64,000 nucleotides of DNA from positions 186,001 through 250,000 of the forward strand of contig JAIUPA010000034.1 in the NCBI GenBank assembly GCA_020161665.1. Direction: 5' to 3'. The DNA is from Pseudomonadota bacterium. GTDB lineage: Bacteria > Pseudomonadota > Alphaproteobacteria > Rhizobiales > Rhizobiaceae. Below are positions 55,912-64,000 of the stretch, piece after piece (position 1 is the stretch's first letter; every line of letters begins with the position of its first letter). Both the position numbers and the translations under genes were made by a program. A model generated the notes under the pieces. It worked only from the letters and a program-made list of their open reading frames with translations. It searched no databases and was not told the origin of the DNA.

Positions 55912-57240
55912 TTAGGCAGCGCGCTTGATGGCGTCGCCGAGGATCGAAATGAGGTCGTCGATATGGCTCTTCTCAACGATGAGCGGCGGCGAAAGGGCAA
56001 TGATGTCGCCGGTGTAGCGAACATAAGCGCCGTGCTTGTAAGCATCGACGAACACATCGTAGGCGCGGGCGCCGATGGCACCGTCACGCGGCGAAAGCTC
56101 GATACCGGCCACGAGACCGAGGTTGCGAACGTCGATGACGTTCGGGGCCGACTTCAGGCTGTGAACCGCATCCTCGAAGTAGGCTGCGAGTTCAGCGCCA
56201 CGCGTCAGCAGGCCTTCGTCACGGTAGATGTCGAGCGTGGCAAGACCGGCAGCGCAAGCGGCCGGATGGCCGGAATAGGTGTAGCCATGGAAGAACTCGA
56301 TGGCAGCGCCCGAACCGGAGTTCACGACGGCATCATGCACCTTGCGGCTGGCGAACACGGCACCCATCGGGATCGTGCCGTTGGTCACGCCCTTGGCCGA
56401 GGTGACGATATCCGGGATCACGCCGAAGTAATCGGTGGCGAACGGCGTGCCAAGACGGCCGTAACCCGTGATGACTTCATCGAAAATCAGCAGGATGCCG
56501 TGCTTGGTGGCGATGTTGCGCAGGCGCTCAAGGTAGCCCTTCGGCGGAATGAGAACGCCGGTGGAGCCAGCCATCGGCTCGACGATCACGGCAGCAATGG
56601 TTTCCGCGCCATGCAGCGCCACCATGCGTTCCAGATCGTCGGCGAGGTCGGCGCCATGTTCCGGCAGGCCGCGCGAGAAGGCGTTCTTGGCCAGATCATG
56701 CGTGTGGCGCATGTGGTCGGCACCCGGAAGCGACGGGAACATGCGGCGGTTGTTCAGGATGCCGCCGACGGTGATGCCGCCGAAGCCGACGCCATGGTAG
56801 CCGCGTTCGCGACCGATGAGGCGCGTGCGCGTGCCCTGACCGATGGCGCGCTGGTAGGCGAGCGCGATCTTGAGCGCCGTATCGACCGATTCCGAACCGG
56901 AATTGGTGAAGAAGATGCGGTCAAGCTGGGCGTCCGGGCCGCCGGGCGCGATTTCTGCCAGACGTTCGGCGAAGTCGAAGGCAATGTTGTGGCCCATCTG
57001 GAAGGCGGGCGCGTAGTCCAGCTGCGAAAGCTGGCGCTCGACGGCCTGCACGATCTGACGGCGACCATGACCGGCGTTCACGCACCAGAGACCCGCCGAA
57101 CCGTCGATGATCTTGCGACCGTCATCGGTGATGTAGTGCATGCCTTCGGCACCCGTCAGGATGCGCGGATCAGCCTTGAATTGCTTGTTGGCCGTAAACG
57201 GCATCCAGAATGCGTCGAGGGAGGGGTGATTGTTGCTCAT
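55912..57240 (-). CDS. Omega-amino acid:pyruvate aminotransferase (class III)
   Basis: A 442-residue PLP enzyme of the beta-alanine/omega-amino acid--pyruvate branch. LDAFWMPFTANKQFKADPRI is the branch signature; the cofactor region includes TNSGSESVDTALKIALAYQR, LLIFDEVITGYGRLGTPFAT, and the PLP lysine in VTSAKGVTNGTIPMGAVF. It converts beta-alanine, GABA-like or polyamine-derived amines. A divergent XRE-cupin regulator suggests inducible catabolism. ATG 57240 is used; upstream extension runs through the promoter region. Confidence 0.92.
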   Translation of the reverse strand: MSNNHPSLDAFWMPFTANKQFKADPRILTGAEGMHYITDDGRKIIDGSAGLWCVNAGHGRRQIVQAVERQLSQLDYAPAFQMGHNIAFDFAERLAEIAPGGPDAQLDRIFFTNSGSESVDTALKIALAYQRAIGQGTRTRLIGRERGYHGVGFGGITVGGILNNRRMFPSLPGADHMRHTHDLAKNAFSRGLPEHGADLADDLERMVALHGAETIAAVIVEPMAGSTGVLIPPKGYLERLRNIATKHGILLIFDEVITGYGRLGTPFATDYFGVIPDIVTSAKGVTNGTIPMGAVFASRKVHDAVVNSGSGAAIEFFHGYTYSGHPAACAAGLATLDIYRDEGLLTRGAELAAYFEDAVHSLKSAPNVIDVRNLGLVAGIELSPRDGAIGARAYDVFVDAYKHGAYVRYTGDIIALSPPLIVEKSHIDDLISILGDAIKRAA

Positions 57241-57382
57241 GGTGGTCCGCTTGCATGTTCGAGTGGGAGGGCGGGAAAAAAGCGCAGCACAGGCGGGGCA
57301 GGGTGCTTCTCCATGTTGCTTCGCATGGCACAATGCTACGTTTGAAAAATCTGAACAAGCCATTTTCTTCCAAGAAATAACG

Positions 57383-57430
57383 TGTTGAATTTGTTGATAG
57401 CGTGTGGCTTTGTTTGTTGAATATCGAACA
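57383..57430. promoter_or_regulatory. TGTTGA repeats and near-palindrome before the XRE-cupin regulator
   Basis: tgttgaat at 57383-57390 and 57415-57422, and ttgttgat at 57391-57398, form direct repeats; tgttgaatatcgaaca (57415-57430) is a near-palindrome pairing 12 of 16 positions. Located between divergent aminotransferase and regulator genes, so a likely operator region. Confidence 0.55.
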
Positions 57431-57449
57431 GGCGAAACAGGGGGTGGCA

Positions 57450-57998
57450 ATGACGGACGATATTGGGGCGCGGCTTCGCTTCGTGCGCCAGCAGGCGCGC
57501 CTCTCCCAGCGAGAGCTTGCCAAGCGCGCAGGCGTGACCAATTCCACCATTTCGCTGATTGAATCGAATGCCACCAATCCCTCTGTCGGCGCGCTGAAGC
57601 GCATCCTTGAGGGTATTCCCATCGGCATGGCGGAATTTTTCGCCACGGAGGTGGATTCGCCGCGTCGCGCCTTCTATGCGGCCGAGGAACTGGTGGAAAT
57701 CGGCAAGGGCCCGATCTCCTACCGGCAGGTGGGCGAAAGCCTGACAGGCCGTAGCCTGCAATTGCTCATGGAGCGCTATGAGCCGGGGGCCGGAACCGGC
57801 AAGGTACCCTTGGTGCATGAGGGCGAGGAGGGCGGCATCGTGCTCTCCGGTCGCCTTGAGGTGACGGTGGACGGTGAACGCCGTATTCTGGGGCCGGGAG
57901 ACGCCTATTATTTTGAAAGCCGCCGCCCGCATTCCTTCCGCGCCGTTGGCCCGGAGCCGTGCGAAGTGGTCAGCGCCTGCACCCCGCCCACCTTTTGA
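57450..57998 (+). CDS. XRE-cupin transcriptional regulator (PuuR-like)
   Basis: A 182-residue regulator. An XRE helix-turn-helix lies at residues 5-62 (IGARLRFVRQQARLSQRELA then KRAGVTNSTISLIESN), followed by a C-terminal cupin (VHEGEEGGIVLSGRLEVTVD, GPGDAYYFESRRPHSFRAVG). This architecture matches PuuR, the putrescine-pathway repressor, and homologues controlling amine catabolism. It is divergent from the omega-aminotransferase and abuts the convergent P450 stop with no spacer. Confidence 0.92.
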   Translation: MTDDIGARLRFVRQQARLSQRELAKRAGVTNSTISLIESNATNPSVGALKRILEGIPIGMAEFFATEVDSPRRAFYAAEELVEIGKGPISYRQVGESLTGRSLQLLMERYEPGAGTGKVPLVHEGEEGGIVLSGRLEVTVDGERRILGPGDAYYFESRRPHSFRAVGPEPCEVVSACTPPTF

Positions 57999-59255
57999 TC
58001 AAGGCGCGTCCCACTGAAGATCAAGCCGCTCCAGCCCGTGGAAGTGATAGACATCCTTGACGCGCGGCGCCTCCTTGAGGCGAAGTCCCGGCAGGCGGTG
58101 AAACAGAAGCGGCAGGACGGTTTTGAGTTCGAGCCGGGCGAGCGGCGCGCCGATGCAGAAGTGAATACCCGCCCCGAAGGAAAGGTTTACCGCCTCGTTG
58201 CGCTCCGGCTTGAACGTCAGCGGATCGGGAAACGTGTGCGGGTCGAGATTGGCCGCTGCGAGGATGACGGCCGCGCGGTCGCCGCGCTTGAAGGTCACGC
58301 CGTCGATCTCCGCCGGTTCGATGCACCAGCGATCAAAAATGTGGACCGGCGCGCAAAGTCTGAGCGTTTCCTCGACGGTGCGTTCCGTCGCTGCCTCATC
58401 GCGAAACATCCGGGCCGGATCGAGACCGCTTTCGAGGATAAGGCGCACCGAATTGCCGATCTGGTGAACCGTCGCCTCGTGGCCCGCATTGAGAAGCACG
58501 ATGATGGTCGAAACCAGTTCGTCGTCGGAAAGATACTGGCCGCGATGTTCGGTGTGGATCATGTGCGAGGCCAGGTCGTCACGCGGGGACTTGCGCCGCT
58601 CGGCAATGATGGTGCGCACATAGTCTGAAAATTCACGCGCCGCTTGGTCGGCGGCGTCTTCATCCGCCCGGTTGCGTTTGAACATGTACATGCCCACATA
58701 ATCATGGGACCACTTGAGAAGTTGCGGCCCCATGTCTTCGGGAATGCCCACCATGCGGGCAATCATCGTCACCGGAATGATGTCGGCAAAGCTTGAAAGC
58801 AGTTCCGTCTCGCCATCCTTCATGAAGCCGTCGATCAGGCGGTTGGCAAGGGCTTCAATGTCCGGGCGCATGTGCTCGATCTGGCGCGAGACGAAGGCGC
58901 GGTTGATAAGGGTTCTGAGCCGCGTGTGCTCCGGCGGCTCGATTTCGAGCAGGGAATGCGCCTCGGCGGCATCGAAATGACGAGTGTGTTCAAGCGGTTC
59001 CGGGAGTTTAAATTCCTCGCGGGTGGCCACATGCAGGATCTGCCTGCCGAAGCGCCGGTCGCGCAAAAGCGCGTTGACGTGATCGTAACGCGTGAAGAAC
59101 CACATGCGCTGCTCCTGCCAGTAAAAGGTCGGGCAGGCGGCATGAAGCGCGGCATAGGTGGCGTTGGGGTTTTGGTAGAATTCCGGCGCTCGGGCATCGA
59201 GGCTGACGTGGCGCGTTTGGGAATCGATGGAGAGGAAAGGCGTGATCGTCTGCAT
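57999..59255 (-). CDS. Cytochrome P450
   Basis: A 418-residue soluble bacterial P450. The heme loop is FGAGIHFCIGAPLARLELK with Cys about 367; the ExxR pair is EETLR at about 296-299; the I-helix oxygen motif is LLNAGHEATVHQIGN, with Ala then Thr in the usual Thr-Thr/Ser positions. PERFxx-type text appears as LTFKPERN. No ferredoxin or reductase gene is nearby, and the substrate is unknown. ATG 59255 is preferred over an upstream TTG. Confidence 0.95.
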   Translation of the reverse strand: MQTITPFLSIDSQTRHVSLDARAPEFYQNPNATYAALHAACPTFYWQEQRMWFFTRYDHVNALLRDRRFGRQILHVATREEFKLPEPLEHTRHFDAAEAHSLLEIEPPEHTRLRTLINRAFVSRQIEHMRPDIEALANRLIDGFMKDGETELLSSFADIIPVTMIARMVGIPEDMGPQLLKWSHDYVGMYMFKRNRADEDAADQAAREFSDYVRTIIAERRKSPRDDLASHMIHTEHRGQYLSDDELVSTIIVLLNAGHEATVHQIGNSVRLILESGLDPARMFRDEAATERTVEETLRLCAPVHIFDRWCIEPAEIDGVTFKRGDRAAVILAAANLDPHTFPDPLTFKPERNEAVNLSFGAGIHFCIGAPLARLELKTVLPLLFHRLPGLRLKEAPRVKDVYHFHGLERLDLQWDAP

Positions 59256-59472
59256 CGGCAAAGTCTTACCCGGATATGGCCGGAGGTCAAAGGTGGTTCA
59301 ACCCCCATTAACCGTGCCGCGATTCTGACACGGATTGCCGCTACCCATGCGGTATTTGCATGGTGCGAAGTCTTGAAGTTCTAGGCAGTGACACTCTATG
59401 TATGGAATCCACGAATTTAAAAATGATTCCCGATGCGGCCACCTGTTCGGGACAATGTGACGAAGGAACGAT

Positions 59473-60105
59473 ATGCGAAATCCTGTTGATACCGCTCTGG
59501 CGCTGGTGCCGATGGTCGTCGAGCAGACCAATCGTGGCGAACGCTCCTACGACATCTTCTCGCGCCTGCTGAAGGAACGCATCATCTTCCTGACGGGGCC
59601 GGTGGAAGATAACATGGCGACGCTCGTCTGCGCCCAGCTTCTCTTCCTCGAGGCCGAAAACCCGAAGAAGGAAATCGCCCTGTACATCAATTCGCCGGGC
59701 GGCGTTGTGACGGCTGGCATGGCCATTTATGACACCATGCAGTTCATCAAGCCGGCCGTGTCGACGCTCTGCATCGGTCAGGCCGCTTCCATGGGCTCGC
59801 TGCTTCTGGCTGCCGGTGAGAAGGGTATGCGCTTCGCCACCCCGAACGCCCGCGTCATGGTTCACCAGCCTTCGGGCGGTTTCCAGGGTCAGGCGTCCGA
59901 CATCGAACGCCACGCCCGCGACATTATCAAGATGAAGCGTCGCCTGAATGACGTTTATGTGAAGCATTGCGGTCGCACGCTGGAAGAAGTTGAAGCGACG
60001 CTCGACCGCGACCACTTCATGGATGCGGATGAAGCATTGAACTGGGGCCTGATCGACAAGGTCCTGACCTCGCGCGCCGAAATGGAAGGCGCCGCTGAGG
60101 TGTGA
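59473..60105 (+). CDS. clpP: ATP-dependent Clp protease proteolytic subunit
   Basis: A 210-residue serine peptidase forming the ClpP tetradecamer. The catalytic triad is Ser about 106 in [12 protein letters not shown], His about 131 in [12 protein letters not shown] and Asp about 180 in [13 protein letters not shown]. The N-terminal axial-loop region [20 protein letters not shown] is alphaproteobacterial. Followed by clpX after 289 bases, a gap long enough for a separate promoter. Confidence 0.98.
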   Translation: MRNPVDTALALVPMVVEQTNRGERSYDIFSRLLKERIIFLTGPVEDNMATLVCAQLLFLEAENPKKEIALYINSPGGVVTAGMAIYDTMQFIKPAVSTLCIGQAASMGSLLLAAGEKGMRFATPNARVMVHQPSGGFQGQASDIERHARDIIKMKRRLNDVYVKHCGRTLEEVEATLDRDHFMDADEALNWGLIDKVLTSRAEMEGAAEV

Positions 60106-60394
60106 TGAGATTGGCCGTTCAGGTCCGGTTCTTCGCTTTCATCAAGGCGGGGGCTTTTATCCGGTCCGGAACGGCGTAAACTGTTGTTAGCCGTTAATGC
60201 TCTGTTGGTTTTCACTGACGTAGCATCCCGGTTCGAGGGGATGTCGTTGCCCCCGCAAGATGGCTTTGCCGGTGATGCGGAGAGAGCACCCCGAAAACGA
60301 AGCGTGTCCGGAGGCGTTCCGGGCAGGCAAGGGCGGCAGGGAAATGTCCGCGGTCGGCTTTGTCGGCCAAGCGGCGTGCTGGAAGGAAAGTGAT

Positions 60395-61672
<1,278 letters not shown>

Positions 61673-61683
61673 TGAACGAACAA

Positions 61684-61715
61684 GGGCCGGATGGTTTGTC
61701 CGTCCGGCCCGTTTT
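61684..61715 (+). terminator. clpX terminator
   Basis: An 8-bp stem gggccgga / tccggccc, 11-base loop, followed by gtttt. Confidence 0.85.
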
Positions 61716-62071
61716 CGTCTTGACCGGAAGGTTGCGTCCACAAGCGGTGCAATTTTGGAACGGGTGAGCGAAAACAAAGAGATGAAGCCATTCCCTTTGG
61801 TTCGATAATGCTTCACTCTGTGGCGGGCATCTCCCCTGATGCCAGTCTTGACCAGCCCGCCTCGGCGGTCTTCCGGGGTTTTCCTGTATTGCGTCACCTG
61901 TATCGCGTTTGAAGCAAGCTTCAGGCTTGGCTTGTGTGCCAGACTTGAAAACGCTTCTGCGAAACTCCACTTCTGTGTGGAAAGAAATTCGAGCCGGTTC
62001 AGTGCAGAATCCCAAGCCTGTACGCCGGTCTTCAGGTCTCCCGTCGCGGGAGACAGTGGAAAGGAAATAGC
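61716..62071 (+). other. lon upstream region with a bulged hairpin repeat
   Basis: About 356 bases without a supported gene. A bulged hairpin tgaagccatt / aatgcttca (61783-61815) is preceded by aaaacaaagag, a string also found after the structured repeat at 20120. The remainder likely carries the lon promoter; no confident heat-shock or housekeeping box was found by eye. The ATG has an AAAGGAAATAG Shine-Dalgarno sequence. Confidence 0.5.
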
Positions 62072-64000
62072 ATGACGAATGTTCCGTCCGCGGACGCTGG
62101 CAACACTCTTTATCCGGTCCTGCCGCTTCGCGACATCGTGGTCTTCCCGCATATGATCGTGCCGCTCTTTGTGGGACGCGAAAAGTCCATTCGCGCCCTT
62201 GAGGAAGTGATGGGCTCCGACCGCCAGATCATGCTGGTCACCCAGATCAATGCCGGTGATGATGATCCGGCCCCGGAAGCGATCTACAAGGTGGGTACCG
62301 TTGCCAACGTGCTGCAGTTGCTGAAGCTTCCCGATGGCACCGTGAAGGTGCTGGTGGAAGGCAAGGCGCGCGCCCGCATTGAAACCTACTCGGATCGTGA
62401 GGAGTTCTACGAGGCCGCTGCCGTCGTGCTCGAAGAGCCCGCCGAAGACACGGTTGAACTCGAAGCGCTGTCGCGCTCGACGATCTCCGAATTCGAAAAC
62501 TACGTGAAGCTGAACAAGAAGATTTCCCCGGAAGTCGTCAGTGTCACTGGTCAGATCGATGAGCCGTCCAAGCTTGCCGATACGATTGCCTCGCACCTGT
62601 CGATCAAGATCACCGAAAAGCAGGAAATGCTGGAAACGGTGAGCGTGAAGGGCCGCCTTGAAAAGGCGCTCGGCTTCATGGAAGGCGAGATTTCCGTTCT
62701 TCAGGTGGAAAAGCGCATCCGCTCGCGCGTCAAGCGCCAGATGGAGAAGACGCAGCGCGAATATTACCTCAACGAGCAGATGAAGGCGATCCAGAAGGAA
62801 CTCGGTGACGGCGAGGATGGCCGCGACGAGATGGCCGAACTGGAAGAGCGCATCACCAAGACCAAGCTTTCCAAGGAAGCCAAGGAAAAAGCCGAGGCCG
62901 AGCTGAAGAAGCTGCGCCAGATGAGCCCGATGTCGGCGGAAGCTACCGTCGTGCGCAATTACATGGACTGGCTGCTCGGTCTGCCGTGGGGCAAGAAGTC
63001 GAAGATCAACCGTAACTTGAACCATGCGGAAAAGATCCTCGACGAGGACCATTTCGGCCTCGACAAGGTCAAGGAACGCATCGTCGAATATCTGGCCGTT
63101 CAGGCCCGTGCCACCAAGATCAAGGGGCCGATCCTTTGCCTCGTCGGCCCGCCCGGCGTCGGCAAGACCTCGCTCGCCCGCTCCATCGCCAAGGCCACGG
63201 GCCGCGAATATGTTCGCATGGCGCTCGGTGGTGTCCGCGTTGAAACAGAAATCCGTGGTCATCGCCGCACCTATATCGGCTCCATGCCCGGCAAGGTCGT
63301 GCAGTCGATGAAGAAGGCCAAGAAGGCCAATCCGCTTTTCCTACTCGATGAAATCGACAAGATGGGCATGGACTTCCGCGGCGATCCGTCTTCGGCGCTT
63401 CTTGAGGTGCTCGATCCGGAACAGAACGCAACTTTCATGGACCATTATCTGGAGGTGGAATACGACCTGTCCGACGTGATGTTCATCACCACGGCGAACA
63501 CGCTCAACATTCCCGCGCCGCTGATGGACCGCATGGAAATCATCCGCATCGCCGGTTACACGGAAGACGAAAAGCGCGAAATCGCCCGTCGTCACCTGCT
63601 GCCGAAGGCGATCAAGGAACATGCGCTGCGGGAAGGGGAGTTCTCCGTTTCCGACGACGCGCTGATGGCCGTGATCCAGCGTTACACGCGTGAAGCCGGT
63701 GTTCGTTCCTTCGAGCGCGAGTTGATGAAGCTCGCCCGCAAGGCTGTGACCGAAATCTTGCGCGGCAAGGTGAAGTCCGTGCATGTGACGGCGGATAACA
63801 TCGAGGATTATCTCGGTGTGCCGCGTTACCGCCACGGCGAAGCCGAGCGTGAGGATCAGGTCGGTGTCGTCACGGGTCTCGCCTGGACGGAAGTGGGCGG
63901 CGAGTTGCTGACCATCGAAGGCGTCATGATGCCCGGCAAGGGTCGCATGACGGTGACGGGCAACCTGAAGGATGTGATGAAGGAATCGATTTCGGCGGCG
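62072..64000 (+). CDS. lon: ATP-dependent protease Lon, N-terminal 643 residues (3' end outside window)
   Basis: Degrades misfolded and regulatory proteins. The N-terminal LON domain starts LYPVLPLRDIVVFPHMIVPL, followed by a coiled-coil region and the AAA+ module with Walker A VGPPGVGKTSLARSIA and Walker B PLFLLDEIDKMG. The end of the window lies in the start of the protease domain (GVVTGLAWTEVGGELLTIEG); the catalytic Ser-Lys is beyond the edge. The segment after Walker A reads GGVRVETEIRGHRRTYIGSM, whereas most Lon proteins have GGVRDEAEIRG: residues about 390 and 392 differ. The frame is open through to base 64000. Confidence 0.97.
   Translation, partial: MTNVPSADAGNTLYPVLPLRDIVVFPHMIVPLFVGREKSIRALEEVMGSDRQIMLVTQINAGDDDPAPEAIYKVGTVANVLQLLKLPDGTVKVLVEGKARARIETYSDREEFYEAAAVVLEEPAEDTVELEALSRSTISEFENYVKLNKKISPEVVSVTGQIDEPSKLADTIASHLSIKITEKQEMLETVSVKGRLEKALGFMEGEISVLQVEKRIRSRVKRQMEKTQREYYLNEQMKAIQKELGDGEDGRDEMAELEERITKTKLSKEAKEKAEAELKKLRQMSPMSAEATVVRNYMDWLLGLPWGKKSKINRNLNHAEKILDEDHFGLDKVKERIVEYLAVQARATKIKGPILCLVGPPGVGKTSLARSIAKATGREYVRMALGGVRVETEIRGHRRTYIGSMPGKVVQSMKKAKKANPLFLLDEIDKMGMDFRGDPSSALLEVLDPEQNATFMDHYLEVEYDLSDVMFITTANTLNIPAPLMDRMEIIRIAGYTEDEKREIARRHLLPKAIKEHALREGEFSVSDDALMAVIQRYTREAGVRSFERELMKLARKAVTEILRGKVKSVHVTADNIEDYLGVPRYRHGEAEREDQVGVVTGLAWTEVGGELLTIEGVMMPGKGRMTVTGNLKDVMKESISAA

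Noticed and set aside
61839..62075. A 78-residue frame in the lon leader that overlaps the lon start codon
   Set aside because: No ribosome-binding site and unconvincing composition. A coupled leader peptide cannot be fully excluded but nothing supports it.

Overview
The window is a gene-dense, GC-rich chromosomal segment of an alphaproteobacterium of the order Rhizobiales/Hyphomicrobiales. Gene content and order (ppk-ppx near rnd-aspS, hemB-ldtR-ldtP, glyA-nrdR-ribDE, ribH-nusB, plsX-fabH-ihfA-merR, rplM-rpsI near speB-argC, clpP-clpX-lon), together with rhizobial-type intergenic palindromic repeats, point to the Brucellaceae (Brucella/Ochrobactrum or a close relative). The family is a firmer inference than the genus. 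I see no phage, IS element, CRISPR array or integrase. The first gene (ppk) and the last (lon) are cut by the window edges.

Layout. 1-7800: polyphosphate metabolism (ppk, ppx), a globin-coupled diguanylate cyclase, RNase D and aspartyl-tRNA synthetase. 7800-8137: a mosaic of palindromic repeats. 8138-18240: a secreted protein of unknown function, topoisomerase IV A, an AbrB-Doc toxin-antitoxin pair, the N-end-rule transferase bpt, an RDD membrane protein, hemB, and the ldtR regulator with the L,D-transpeptidase ldtP. 18337-27419: one long co-directional run of glyA, nrdR, ribD, ribE, three cell-envelope genes (GT2 glycosyltransferase, GtrA flippase, GT-C-like membrane protein), ribH, nusB and an MFS transporter. 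27603-36180: proton-pumping pyrophosphatase, bamE, a cytochrome bc1 chaperone, yceD, plsX, fabH, ihfA, a MerR regulator, an overlooked 49-residue membrane peptide, tRNA-Pro(GGG) and a Tyr/Pro-rich secreted protein.

36232-45670 is an exopolysaccharide cluster: acyltransferase, polymerase/ligase, undecaprenyl-phosphate sugar transferase, GT4, Wza-like export lipoprotein, a Wzc-like protein with a degenerate ATP site, and a FemAB/GNAT-like protein. 45803-50490 holds DUF2842, argC, speB, an ABM-domain protein, rpsI, rplM and an enoyl-CoA hydratase. 50501-59255 is more accessory: small conserved proteins, O-acetylhomoserine sulfhydrylase with a cupin, LrgAB with a divergent LysR regulator, an omega-aminotransferase with a divergent XRE-cupin regulator, and a cytochrome P450. 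59473-64000 is the protease block clpP, clpX, lon.

The most unusual DNA features are two families of structured intergenic repeats with compensatory (covarying) stem changes between copies or halves: 16390/20120/40270, and the paired hairpins at 7983-8060. Other points of interest are the AbrB-type antitoxin paired with Doc and a palindromic candidate operator, the apparently kinase-dead Wzc homologue, a three-gene Gtr-like glycosylation module inside the riboflavin gene run, and a Lon protease with two substitutions in a normally conserved AAA+ motif.
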